From: Rhodospirillaceae bacterium
GTDB taxonomy: Bacteria > Pseudomonadota > Alphaproteobacteria > Rhodospirillales > JABHCV01
Assembly (NCBI GenBank): GCA_018671895.1
Contig: JABHGV010000008.1
Span: forward strand, 16,154 to 80,153
Direction: 5' to 3'
DNA: 64,000 nucleotides
Shown: piece after piece, positions 43,289 to 51,624 of the stretch
Layout: the number at the start of each line of letters is the position of its first letter
Position numbering within the stretch: position 1 is the stretch's first letter
Program-made: the position numbers and the translations under genes
Notes under the pieces: generated by a model
Told to the model about the DNA's origin: nothing
The model's input: only the letters and a program-made list of their open reading frames with translations
Database searches by the model: none

Positions 43289-44206
43289 TTAGAGTGTTTC
43301 GACACATGTGTCCCAATCGGGTTCGGGGCCGAACCGGTTCGCCATGAAATCGACGAAGGCGCGAGTCTTGGCCGACAAGTGCCGGTTGTGGGGGTAGACG
43401 GCGTAGATGGACAAGTCGGTTTCCATGAACTCGGTCAAAACAGCTTCCAGACGGCCCGTGCGCAGGTCTTCGGCGACGATGAAGGTCGGGCTCAGAATGA
43501 CGCCATGACCTTTCAGCCCCATGGCCCGGATGGCGTCGCCGTTGTTGGAGCGAAAGTCGCCGTTGATTTTTACCGGGATCGGATTGTCCGGCCCCTGGAA
43601 CGACCATGTATTCCCCGTCGAGAGATATGCGTAGTTCAGGCAATTATGCTTCGTCAGGTCTGTTGGGCATGTGGGAATGCCATGGGTGCGCCAATAATCG
43701 GGTGTCGCGCAAACAACCTGACGAAACGGGGCCAGACGGCGGGCGATCATGCCTGAGTCGGGCAGACGCGCTATGCGAACGGCGACATCGAATCCCTCGT
43801 CAATCAGGTCGACAACGCGGTCGTTCAGGGTCATGTCAATGGTGATATCGGGATAATCTGCCATGAAGCTGGCCAGCGCCGGGGCGATGTGCAGGCTGCC
43901 GAACGACATCGGCACGTTGATTTTCAAGTGGCCCCGGGTTTCGTCGTGCAGGGAGCTGACTGCATTTTCGGCATCTTCGATGTCGGAGACGATGCGCGAC
44001 GCCCGCTCGTAAAATACGGTTCCGGCTTCGGTTGCCGATAAACGGCGCGTTGTCCGGTTTAAAAGGCGCACGCCCAAACGGTTTTCCAGCTTGGCGACTT
44101 GTTTGCTGACCGCCGATTTGCTCATGCCCAGATCGCGGGCGGCGGCGGAGAACCCCCCGGTATCGACGACGCGGACAAAAACGCTGAGACCATTGAGGGT
44201 TTCCAT
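43289..44206 (-). CDS. LysR-family transcriptional regulator
   Basis: 305 residues. N-terminal winged helix-turn-helix: LNGLSVFVRVVDTGGFSAAARDLGMSKSAVSKQVAKLENRLGVRLLNRTTR pattern (residues about 3-52). The rest is the substrate-binding-like sensing domain. It belongs to the subgroup often next to oxidoreductase-like genes (DoxX, pirin), and is divergent from doxX here with a 142-base gap containing palindromes. Inducer unknown. Confidence 0.9.
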   Translation of the reverse strand: METLNGLSVFVRVVDTGGFSAAARDLGMSKSAVSKQVAKLENRLGVRLLNRTTRRLSATEAGTVFYERASRIVSDIEDAENAVSSLHDETRGHLKINVPMSFGSLHIAPALASFMADYPDITIDMTLNDRVVDLIDEGFDVAVRIARLPDSGMIARRLAPFRQVVCATPDYWRTHGIPTCPTDLTKHNCLNYAYLSTGNTWSFQGPDNPIPVKINGDFRSNNGDAIRAMGLKGHGVILSPTFIVAEDLRTGRLEAVLTEFMETDLSIYAVYPHNRHLSAKTRAFVDFMANRFGPEPDWDTCVETL

Positions 44207-44232
44207 GGGGCGGGCCTTATTTGCTGCTGTCT

Positions 44233-44255
44233 ATTGTTTCGTTTAAGGAAACAAT
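44233..44255. promoter_or_regulatory. Palindrome, probable LysR-type operator
   Basis: ATTGTTTC / GAAACAAT, perfect 8-base arms with a 7-base spacer, lies between LysR (start 44206) and doxX (start 44349). A second pair CTTGTTCC (44301-44308) / GGAACAAG (44337-44344) overlaps the doxX ribosome site. Position and symmetry support regulation by the LysR product. Confidence 0.6.
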
Positions 44256-44348
44256 TATATTCATTTTCAGTATATTGTCGAATTATTATCACGGTCTTAT
44301 CTTGTTCCCTGATATGAAATTAATCTCAACAGACAAGGAACAAGTCTT

Positions 44349-44768
44349 ATGTCCAACGAAACCAAAATCTCTTATGCGGCGTTATTGCTGCGTCTTTCCC
44401 TCGGCACCATGTTCGTCGCCCACGGACTGCTGAAGGTGCTCGTTTTCACCCTGCCCGGAACCGTCGGGTTTTTCGAATCTATTGGATTTCCCGGATTTTT
44501 TGCTTATGTGGTGACTGCGGTCGAGATCGGCGGCGGGGCGATGCTGATCGCGGGCGTTTATGTGCGCCCTGTGGCGCTGGCGATGGTGCCGGTCTTGCTC
44601 GGGGCCTGGCAGGTACACGCCGGAAATGGATGGTTGTTCACAGCCCAAGGTGGCGGTTGGGAATATCCGGCATTTCTGACAATGGCGACAGTGGTTCTGG
44701 CGCTATTAGGCAAAGGCGCATATGCGTTACAGTTGCCGGTCCGTACCGCCACCGCACAATCCATATAG
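44349..44768 (+). CDS. DoxX family membrane protein
   Basis: 139 residues with four membrane segments. Start LLRLSLGTMFVAHGLLKVLVF and then TVGFFESIGFPGFFAYVV, EIGGGAMLIAGVYVR fit the DoxX/DoxD family. Role unclear; DoxX members have been tied to redox or sulfur stress. It has an AAGGAACAAG ribosome site region and is followed after 14 bases by a pirin gene; both diverge from the LysR gene and are its probable targets. Confidence 0.88.
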   Translation: MSNETKISYAALLLRLSLGTMFVAHGLLKVLVFTLPGTVGFFESIGFPGFFAYVVTAVEIGGGAMLIAGVYVRPVALAMVPVLLGAWQVHAGNGWLFTAQGGGWEYPAFLTMATVVLALLGKGAYALQLPVRTATAQSI

Positions 44769-44782
44769 GATAGGAGCCAGTC

Positions 44783-45481
44783 ATGATTGATGTTACTCCT
44801 CTGGAAGACCTGGGCCACGCTGATCACGGCTGGCTTGATGCGCGGCATCACTTCAGCTTTGCCAATTATTACGACCCGGACCGTATGGGCTTCGGTCCGC
44901 TCAGGGTCTGGAACGACGATGTCATCAAGCCCGGCAAGGGGTTCCCGATGCATCCCCACGCCGATATGGAGATCATCACCTATCTCCGCAAAGGCGAGAT
45001 TTCCCACGAGGACAATCTGGGCAACAAGGGGGTGACTGTGGCCGGTGACGTGCAGGTGATGAGTGCCGGAACCGGTATTGTTCATTCGGAATACAATCGG
45101 GGCGAGGTCGACACCGAACTGTTCCAGATCTGGATCGAAACCGACCGCGCGGGCCACGAGCCGCGTTGGGATGCGAAAAAATTTCCAGATGCCGGACGCG
45201 GCGCGGTGCTCGAGCCGTTGGCATCAGGGCGCAAGGGCCATGATGATGCCCTGATGATCCATCAGGATGCGGCGTTGTTTGGTGCGACTCTGGAAGTCGG
45301 TGATAGCGTCACCCATACACTGGAGCCGGGCCGCAGGGCTTATGTCGTGGCGGTCGGCGGCGCCATCACGATAAACGGAACCGATGCCCCGGCGCGCGCC
45401 GGTGTCGCCGTATCAGACGAGACCGACATTGTCATCGTCGCCAAGGAACCCGGCGAAGTGGTGCTGCTGGATTTGCCCTAA
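44783..45481 (+). CDS. Pirin family protein (quercetinase-like)
   Basis: Bicupin of 232 residues. Metal ligands stand in the N-terminal cupin: GFPMHPHADMEIITYLRKGEISHED (two His and Glu nearby) and VMSAGTGIVHSEYN (another His). E. coli YhhW of this family opens quercetin oxidatively, while other members act as transcription cofactors, so function is not sure. It runs with doxX and is likely under LysR control. Confidence 0.88.
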   Translation: MIDVTPLEDLGHADHGWLDARHHFSFANYYDPDRMGFGPLRVWNDDVIKPGKGFPMHPHADMEIITYLRKGEISHEDNLGNKGVTVAGDVQVMSAGTGIVHSEYNRGEVDTELFQIWIETDRAGHEPRWDAKKFPDAGRGAVLEPLASGRKGHDDALMIHQDAALFGATLEVGDSVTHTLEPGRRAYVVAVGGAITINGTDAPARAGVAVSDETDIVIVAKEPGEVVLLDLP

Positions 45482-45535
45482 CCTGTGATCCGGGGCTAGA
45501 CTACCTGAAGGGAAAACAATCACCGGGAACCGGAC

Positions 45536-45919
45536 ATGCCATTCGTTGAACGAAATGCTGACGGCAAGATCGTCGCCGTCTATGCAAGCGCCACGAAAGA
45601 AGGCCTGCATGAAATGCAGACCGATGATGTCGAGTTGATTGAATTCCTGGCCGAGGGTGACGCTGACGCCGAAGCCAAGAAGGACATGATCGAGTCCGAT
45701 CTGGGCTTGGCCCGTGTTCTCGAGGATTTGATCGATCTGCTGATCGAAAAGGGAGCCTTCCGCTTCACCGACCTGCCCGACGCCGCCCAGCGCAAACTGC
45801 TGGCCCGGCGTGGACTGCGCAAGGAATTCGCCTATGTCGAAACCCTGTTCGGCAAACAGGACGACGACGACAGCGAATACGACGACTACGAAAACGACGA
45901 CGAAGAAGGATTCTTGTAG
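45536..45919 (+). CDS. Conserved acidic hypothetical protein
   Basis: 127 residues, strongly acidic in the second half with a D/E/Y-rich tail (from about 105). The start PFVERNADGKIVAVYASAT and the central LGLARVLEDLIDLLIEKGAFRFTDLPDAAQRKLLARR recall a small alphaproteobacterial family that databases often label tryptophan-synthase-beta-like without real similarity. No catalytic motif. Followed by a repeat copy and convergent with gcvPB. Confidence 0.75.
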   Translation: MPFVERNADGKIVAVYASATKEGLHEMQTDDVELIEFLAEGDADAEAKKDMIESDLGLARVLEDLIDLLIEKGAFRFTDLPDAAQRKLLARRGLRKEFAYVETLFGKQDDDDSEYDDYENDDEEGFL

Positions 45920-45926
45920 GATTTTT

Positions 45927-46066
45927 TGCCCCTCAGTCGCCGGGCGGGGATCCTCGCCCCTTGGCTTTCGCCGAACGATCGGCGGCCCGCAGTCGCGGGC
46001 TTGAAAGAATAAATCTATTGTCTAAATTTTAAGTCAGACTTCCAGAGGCCGCGCCACGCAGTGCGA
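45927..46066. repeat. Dispersed hairpin repeat, full copy (B)
   Basis: Same order and direction as copy A: tgcccctcagtcgccgggcg; GGGGA-tcct-CGCCCC; ttggctttcgccgaac; GATCGGC stem; GCCCGCagtcGCGGGC; A/T spacer with an altered sequence; agacttccagaggcc; CGCCACGCAGTGCG. It lies between two convergent genes. Confidence 0.85.
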
Positions 46067-46075
46067 CCACAAAAC

Positions 46076-47578
46076 CTATTCTTCCTTTTTCCAGCGCAGA
46101 ACAGGTGCGCGCGCCGCCGCCGTTTCATCAAGACGCCGACGTGGTGTCAGACGCGGCGCTTCAAGGAAATGATCCGCATTTCCAGATTTGGCCATGGCCG
46201 TCAGTCCTTTAAGCGCATGGATGTATTGGTCCAGCGTTTCCAGACTTTCTGATTCAGTGGGTTCCATCAGCAACGCGCCGTGGACGACCAGCGGGAAGTA
46301 CATGGTCATCGGGTGGAAGCCTTCGTCGATCATCGCCTTGGCGAAATCCAGCGTCGTCACCCCGGTGTCTTTCAGAAAGCTGTCGTCGAACAGACATTCG
46401 TGCATGCACGGGCCATCGAATGACGGGCTTAAGGTGTCTTTCAGTTCGGCCAGCAGATAGTTGGCGTTCAGCACCGCGTCGGAACTGGCCTGACGCAGGC
46501 CATCTGAACCATGGCTCATCATGAAGGACAATGCCCGGATGAACATACCCATCTGGCCGTGGAAGCCCTTGATGCGACCGAAGGATTTTTCGCCTTCTCC
46601 GTCCTTGTGTTCGACCAAATCGAAGCCGTCGTCGCCATGGACAACAAACGGCAACGGCGCGAATGGCGCCAAGGGTTCCGATAGCACCACCGGCCCGGCA
46701 CCCGGCCCACCGCCGCCGTGGGGCGTCGAGAAGGTCTTGTGCAGGTTGATGTGCATGCAATCGATGCCCAGATCGCCGGGCCTGATGCGGCCCATGATGG
46801 CGTTCAGGTTGGCCCCGTCGCAGTAGAAGAAGGCACCGGCGTCGTGCACCGCGTCGGCGATTTTAATAATGTCGGATTCGAACAGCCCGCAGGTGTTCGG
46901 GTTGGTCAGCATGATACCGGCGACATCGTCGTCCAGTTTGCTGAGGAAAGCATCCAGATCGACCCGACCGCGGTCATTGGCGGGGATGGAATCGACGGAA
47001 TATCCGCACGCGGCGGCGGTCGCCGGGTTGGTGCCGTGGGCCGATTCCGGGACCAGTACGCGGGTCCGCTGTTCGCCTTCGCCGCGGTCTTCGATGGCCG
47101 CCTTGATCGCCATCATGCCACACAGTTCACCCTGTGCGCCCGCCGCCGGAGACATGGCGACAGCCGGCATGTTGCAGGTCACTTTCAGCCAGTGGGCACA
47201 GGCATCAATCAGTTCCAGCGCGCCTTGCGTGGTCGATGTCGGCTGCATGGGATGCAGGGATGCGAAGCCCGGCAGCCGGGCCATTTTCTCGTTCAGGCGC
47301 GGGTTGTGCTTCATCGTGCACGAGCCCAGCGGGTAGAAGCCGGAATCGATGCCGTAGTTTTTCTGACTGATGCGCGTGTAATGGCGCACGGTTTGCGGTT
47401 CCGACAGGTTCGGCAGGCCGATGGCGTCTTTGCGTTCGACACCGCCGAGATGGGTCTCGCTGGTCTGCGGTTCGCCCAGATCGACGCCGAGACGTCCCGG
47501 TGCGTCCTGTTCGAAAATCAGCGGCTGTTCCAGTTGCAGGCCGCGGTTGCCGGTGATGGTTTCAAGTTTATCGGTCAT
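46076..47578 (-). CDS. gcvPB: Glycine dehydrogenase (decarboxylating) subunit 2
   Basis: PLP subunit of the P-protein, which decarboxylates glycine and loads the methylamine on GcvH. 500 residues. PLP lysine in NLHKTFSTPHGGGGPGAGP (about residue 255). Other family parts: GFYPLGSCTMKHNPRLNEKMARL and SPAAGAQGELCGMMAIKAA. I begin at the ATG at 47578, two bases after gcvPA; a longer frame from 47635 reads out-of-frame gcvPA. Last gene of gcvTHPAPB. Confidence 0.95.
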   Translation of the reverse strand: MTDKLETITGNRGLQLEQPLIFEQDAPGRLGVDLGEPQTSETHLGGVERKDAIGLPNLSEPQTVRHYTRISQKNYGIDSGFYPLGSCTMKHNPRLNEKMARLPGFASLHPMQPTSTTQGALELIDACAHWLKVTCNMPAVAMSPAAGAQGELCGMMAIKAAIEDRGEGEQRTRVLVPESAHGTNPATAAACGYSVDSIPANDRGRVDLDAFLSKLDDDVAGIMLTNPNTCGLFESDIIKIADAVHDAGAFFYCDGANLNAIMGRIRPGDLGIDCMHINLHKTFSTPHGGGGPGAGPVVLSEPLAPFAPLPFVVHGDDGFDLVEHKDGEGEKSFGRIKGFHGQMGMFIRALSFMMSHGSDGLRQASSDAVLNANYLLAELKDTLSPSFDGPCMHECLFDDSFLKDTGVTTLDFAKAMIDEGFHPMTMYFPLVVHGALLMEPTESESLETLDQYIHALKGLTAMAKSGNADHFLEAPRLTPRRRLDETAAARAPVLRWKKEE

Positions 47579-47579
47579 C

Positions 47580-48935
47580 TTATTGGCCCCCGCCCAAAAT
47601 TTTGGACAAGGCCATGCTGAGGGCGTCCATGTCACTGTTTGTCGTCAGTTCGGTTGCCGCCACGATCAACAGATTTTCCACATCGCCGTTGCCGGGATAC
47701 AGGCGCGAGGCGGGAACCCCGCCAAGAATACCCATGGCCGCCAGTTCCTCGACGACATCTGCCGCCGATTTGGTAAGGCGCAGGGTAAACTCGTTGAAGA
47801 AGCTGTCGTTGATGACCTCGACGCCATCGACATTTTCCAGCTTGCCCTTCAGGGTCACGGCATTGGCGTGATTGATGGCGGCCAGCTTTTTAAATCCGTC
47901 CTCGCCCAGCAGCGTCATGTGAATGGTGAAGGCCAATGCACACAGGCCCGAATTGGTGCAAATGTTGGACGTCGCCTTCTCGCGGCGGATGTGTTGTTCG
48001 CGGGTCGACAGGGTGAGCACAAAGCCGCGCTTGCCATCGACATCGTTGGTTTGTCCGCAAATACGGCCCGGCATCTGGCGCAGGTGTTTGTTGCGCACGG
48101 CAAACAGCCCGACCGTCGGGCCGCCATAATTGAGCGCGTTGCCGATGGACTGGCCTTCGGCGGCGATGATATCGGCACCCATGTCGCCGGGTGCGGTGAT
48201 GGCGCCCAGTGAGACGACCTCTGTAACAACCGCAATCAGCAGGGCCCCGGCTTCGTGACAGGCATCAGCCAGCGGCGTTAGATCGCGCACGTTGCCAAAG
48301 AAATCCGGGTTCTGGACGACAACACAGGCAGTGTCACCGTCAATCATCGCGGCAAGGTCTTCATCGCCGCTCGGGCTTGGTGCGGCGGCGTCCAGCGTCA
48401 TGCCGTGGTATCCGGCGATGCAGTCCGTCGCCTCGCGATAGTGAGGGTGCAGGCCGCCGGATAAAATCGCTTTTTTGCGTTTCACGACACGACCCGCCAT
48501 CATCACCGCCTCTGCACACGCCGTCGCCCCGTCGTACATGGAGGCATTGGCGATTTCCATACCGGTCAACAGCGCCACCTGGGTCTGGAATTCAAACAGG
48601 TATTGCAGGGTGCCTTGCGAGACTTCCGGCTGATAGGGCGTGTAGGCGGTCAGGAACTCGCCGCGTTGAATCAACGCGTCCACACTGGCCGGAACATGGT
48701 GACGATAGGCACCCGCGCCCAGGAACGACGGTGCGTCCGCGGTGCTCAGGTTCTTTGCCGCCATCGCCGATATGGCGCGTTCGACCTCTATCTCGCCCAT
48801 ATGCGACGGCAGGTCGACAGGCGTGTCGAGCAGGGCCTCGGCAGGGACATCTGAATACAGGTCCTCTATTTTCTTGGCGCCGATGGTGCTGAGCATTTTC
48901 GCCCGATCATCATCGGTCAGCGGCAGATAGCGCAT
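47580..48935 (-). CDS. gcvPA: Glycine dehydrogenase (decarboxylating) subunit 1
   Basis: N-terminal half of split P-protein, 451 residues. [15 protein letters not shown] start, [41 protein letters not shown] (family signature), [18 protein letters not shown], and GCxxTND-like [37 protein letters not shown]. It lacks the PLP Lys, which is in gcvPB. Split P-protein is usual in many bacteria and alphaproteobacteria of this order. Confidence 0.95.
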   Translation of the reverse strand: MRYLPLTDDDRAKMLSTIGAKKIEDLYSDVPAEALLDTPVDLPSHMGEIEVERAISAMAAKNLSTADAPSFLGAGAYRHHVPASVDALIQRGEFLTAYTPYQPEVSQGTLQYLFEFQTQVALLTGMEIANASMYDGATACAEAVMMAGRVVKRKKAILSGGLHPHYREATDCIAGYHGMTLDAAAPSPSGDEDLAAMIDGDTACVVVQNPDFFGNVRDLTPLADACHEAGALLIAVVTEVVSLGAITAPGDMGADIIAAEGQSIGNALNYGGPTVGLFAVRNKHLRQMPGRICGQTNDVDGKRGFVLTLSTREQHIRREKATSNICTNSGLCALAFTIHMTLLGEDGFKKLAAINHANAVTLKGKLENVDGVEVINDSFFNEFTLRLTKSAADVVEELAAMGILGGVPASRLYPGNGDVENLLIVAATELTTNSDMDALSMALSKILGGGQ

Positions 48936-48951
48936 GTCAGGTTCCTAATTC

Positions 48952-49326
48952 TTACTCTAAACCGGCAACGTGATCGGCGTAGGCGGCGGCGTCCATCAGT
49001 TCATCCAGTTCCGATGCATCACCGATGGACATTTTGAAGATCCAGCCGTCGCCTTCGGCATTTGAGTTGATGGTCGCAGGCGCGTCTTCCAGCGTCGCGT
49101 TGCCTTCGCTGACTTCGCCGCTGATCGGTGCATAAATTTCCGATGCAGCCTTCACCGATTCGACGACGGCGACTTCGTCACCCTTGTCGACGGCTTTACC
49201 CGCGTCGGGAACTTCGACAAAAACCACATCGCCCAGTTGTTCCTGTGCGTAGTTGGTGATGCCGACGGTGGCGCTGTCGCCCTCAATCAGGACCCATTCG
49301 TGTTCTTTGGAATATTTCATGCTCAT
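48952..49326 (-). CDS. gcvH: Glycine cleavage H protein
   Basis: Lipoyl carrier of 124 residues. Start is [12 protein letters not shown] at 49326 with AGGGGAAAG upstream; the ORF extends further but without similarity. Lipoyl Lys stands in [19 protein letters not shown]. Other marks: [22 protein letters not shown] and [10 protein letters not shown]. Between gcvT and gcvPA, so the H and P parts are made together. Confidence 0.96.
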   Translation of the reverse strand: MSMKYSKEHEWVLIEGDSATVGITNYAQEQLGDVVFVEVPDAGKAVDKGDEVAVVESVKAASEIYAPISGEVSEGNATLEDAPATINSNAEGDGWIFKMSIGDASELDELMDAAAYADHVAGLE

Positions 49327-49339
49327 GTTCTTTCCCCTT

Positions 49340-50452
49340 TTATCCCTTGAAATAGTGATGTTCAGCAAACGGCATCTTGACCACCTTGCCCGGATTCGGC
49401 TTGCCCCGCACCATCAGGTCGACGGGTGTGTCGGCCTTGATGAATTCTGTTTTGACGTAGCCAATGGCGATGGGGCCGCCGACGGTCGGGCCGAACCCGC
49501 CGCTGGAAACCTCGCCAATAATGTTGCCGTCTTTATCGGCGACTTCTGTATGGGCGCGGGCCGGGGCTTTGCCATCGGGCAGGATGCCGACGCGCTTGCG
49601 CTTTACGCCATTTTCGATTTGTTCCTGAATGACGCTGGCACCGGGAAAGCCGCCCTCTGCGCGGCGACGTTTCGATATGGTCCAGATCAGTCCAGCCTCG
49701 ATCGGTGTTGTCGTCTCGTCGATGTCGCTGCCGTACAGGCACAGCCCGGCTTCCAGCCTGAGGGAATCACGCGCGCCAAGACCGGCGGCCATGACTTCTT
49801 CTTCGCCCAATAGCAGTCGCGCCAGTGCCTCGGCCTGATCGGCGGGCACGGAAATCTCGTAACCGTCCTCGCCGGAATACCCGGACCGCGATACGACGCA
49901 CGGAATATCGCCGATGGTCAGGGGCTGCGCCGTCATGAACGACATGGCCTGACAGTCCGGGGCGAAACGCCCCAGCACCTCGGCCGCCTTCGGCCCTTGT
50001 AAGGCCAGCAGCCCCAGGTCGGGCATGATTTCAAGTTGATTGCCGTCGCCCAGACCCGCCGCGATATGGGCGAAATCGGCGTCCTTGCAGGCGGCGTTGA
50101 CGATGACGAACAGATTGTCGCCGCGCCGGGTCACCATCAAATCATCAAGGATGCCACCGTCATCGTTGGTCAACATGGTGTAGCGCATTTGCCCGTCGGC
50201 CAGTGCCGCCAGATCGCCGGGCACCATGCTTTCCAGTGCCCCGATAGGATTAGAGCCGGTGATCTCCGCCTGTCCCATGTGCGAGACGTCGAACAGTCCG
50301 CATTGTTCGCGGGTGTGGGTGTGTTCGGCAATGATGCCGGTGTACTGGACCGGCATGTCGTAGCCTGCAAAACCGACCATCTTGGCTCCCAGCTCGCGGT
50401 GCAGGGCATCAAGAGGGGTGTGTTTCAGGTCTTCACTTGAATGTTCAGTCAT
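49340..50452 (-). CDS. gcvT: Glycine cleavage T protein (aminomethyltransferase)
   Basis: Folate-dependent transferase, 370 residues. Moves the methylene from GcvH to tetrahydrofolate, releasing ammonia. Marks: [66 protein letters not shown] and [21 protein letters not shown]. First gene of the operon; a tandem glycine riboswitch is upstream. Confidence 0.96.
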   Translation of the reverse strand: MTEHSSEDLKHTPLDALHRELGAKMVGFAGYDMPVQYTGIIAEHTHTREQCGLFDVSHMGQAEITGSNPIGALESMVPGDLAALADGQMRYTMLTNDDGGILDDLMVTRRGDNLFVIVNAACKDADFAHIAAGLGDGNQLEIMPDLGLLALQGPKAAEVLGRFAPDCQAMSFMTAQPLTIGDIPCVVSRSGYSGEDGYEISVPADQAEALARLLLGEEEVMAAGLGARDSLRLEAGLCLYGSDIDETTTPIEAGLIWTISKRRRAEGGFPGASVIQEQIENGVKRKRVGILPDGKAPARAHTEVADKDGNIIGEVSSGGFGPTVGGPIAIGYVKTEFIKADTPVDLMVRGKPNPGKVVKMPFAEHHYFKG

Positions 50453-50482
50453 TTATCTGGTTCTCCGACAGTAAGTTGCACC

Positions 50483-50501
50483 CGACCGAAAACCTCGGTC
50501 G
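50483..50501 (-). promoter_or_regulatory. Hairpin before gcvT, riboswitch expression platform
   Basis: CGACCGA and TCGGTCG form a perfect 7-bp stem with a 5-base loop, about 31 bases before the gcvT start and just 3' of the second glycine aptamer. It probably is part of the switching platform. No T-run follows, so control would be at translation rather than by termination; this part is inferred. Confidence 0.55.
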
Positions 50502-50502
50502 C

Positions 50503-50746
50503 TCGAGTGCCCCCTCTGTCTTTGAACCTGAAAGATTCCCCGGCCCCGCCAAATGGCGTTTTCTGGTGGCCGGGTTTCATCTTCGGTGAGGGCGCGGCTT
50601 GTTAATTATGCCACGACCCTACTTTCCAGAGTCCCTTCACCATCTGCGGTCCGGTTGCCTGAGAGTTTCCGGGGCGGTTGCTCCTTCGGCGTCGACTGCG
50701 TTATCACCCGGCTTCTGGCCCGGCGGACGGTCGAACTCTCCCGCAG
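50503..50746 (-). promoter_or_regulatory. Tandem glycine riboswitch (gcvT element)
   Basis: On the minus strand the first aptamer shows CGGGAGAGTT, GCCGAAGGAGCAA, GGAAACTCTCAGGCAA and GACTCTGGA in the right order. A second aptamer follows with CACCGAAG, GGGGAATCTTTCAGGTTC and AAAGACAGAGGGGGCA. Two glycine aptamers in series are the classic form that switches gcv operons on when glycine is high. Outer ends are approximate. Confidence 0.92.
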
Positions 50747-50825
50747 TGGTCTACTTGGGTAAACCCTTATTACGAGTCCATTCTAGAGGTAGAAAAAGTC
50801 AGGTCAAGTTTATGCTGCCCCTATT

Positions 50826-50966
50826 TGGCGCGCTGCGCGGCGCAGCCTCTGGAAGCCAAGTTATAATTTTTACAGGTGTCCGGTTTTCTACAAGCCCGCG
50901 ACTGCGGGCCGCCGAACGGTCGGCGAAAGCCAAGGGGCGAGGAGCCCAGCCCGGCGACTGAGGGGC
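50826..50966. repeat. Dispersed hairpin repeat, full copy (C), reverse
   Basis: Reverse of copy A: GCGCGCTGCGCGGCGC hairpin, ctctggaagccaagtt, A/T spacer, GCCCGCgactGCGGGC, GCCGAacggTCGGC, aagccaaggggcgagg, ccggcgactgaggggca. An additional tatgctgcccct fragment stands at 50811-50822. It lies between the gcv promoter region and the end of a minus-strand lipoprotein gene, so this copy is not between convergent genes. Confidence 0.85.
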
Positions 50967-50968
50967 AT

Positions 50969-51529
50969 TTAACGACTGCGATTGTAGTCTAGCTCTTCGC
51001 GCGACAACTGAAAGCCGACAAAGACCCGAAAGTCATCGCCGCCCTGCCAGTCGGTCACAGGAATCGTCAATTCAATCGGCTTGTCCTTGTCGGTCATGAC
51101 GGTCCGGTTTGTCCAGAATTCTGATTTGAATGGCAGTCTTTGTTCGGAAATCGGGTTGCTGGCGGCATCGGTCAGCACGACGAAGTATTCAAACGTCAGT
51201 TGGCTGTCGTGATTGGCGGGGCCACGGGTAAACTCGAAGCGGGGGCGGACCTTCATCTCGATGGTGCCCTCGCCAGTGTCTTCATCAACGTCGATTGAAC
51301 ACGAGCCGGTGATGCCGATGATCTTGCCGTTGAAATTTACGTCAATCAGGTCGCGCCCGGTCCCGTCCTTGAACCGGGTCAGGGTCTGGGCTTCCGGCAG
51401 TGTCGCCGCCGCCGGACACTTCTTGATGACAATGTCGTCGGGGTTGGCGCAGCCGCCGAGAACCACCGCCGTCATCAACAGCAAAGAGGCGGTATAGGAG
51501 GCTTTCTTGGCGATAACGGGGGCATCCAT
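50969..51529 (-). CDS. Hypothetical lipoprotein
   Basis: 186 residues; signal segment SYTASLLLMTAVVLGGC with lipobox LGGC at 24-27. The rest is mostly beta: NFNGKIIGITGSCSID, EMKVRPRFEFTRGPANHD, LTFEYFVVLTDAASNPI, and ends VFVGFQLSREELDYNR. No family is recognised; its form is typical of small outer-membrane-associated lipoproteins of alphaproteobacteria. It ends two bases from repeat copy C. The next upstream gene is a minus-strand exported TPR protein, 95 bases away. Confidence 0.72.
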   Translation of the reverse strand: MDAPVIAKKASYTASLLLMTAVVLGGCANPDDIVIKKCPAAATLPEAQTLTRFKDGTGRDLIDVNFNGKIIGITGSCSIDVDEDTGEGTIEMKVRPRFEFTRGPANHDSQLTFEYFVVLTDAASNPISEQRLPFKSEFWTNRTVMTDKDKPIELTIPVTDWQGGDDFRVFVGFQLSREELDYNRSR

Positions 51530-51624
51530 GTAACGAAGGTTCCTAAGTCTTGGATTGCATCAGTGGTTAAGGAAAACTAGGCACGAATGGGGCCAATGTC
51601 ATTACTTTTTGCCAGTCCCCGGCA

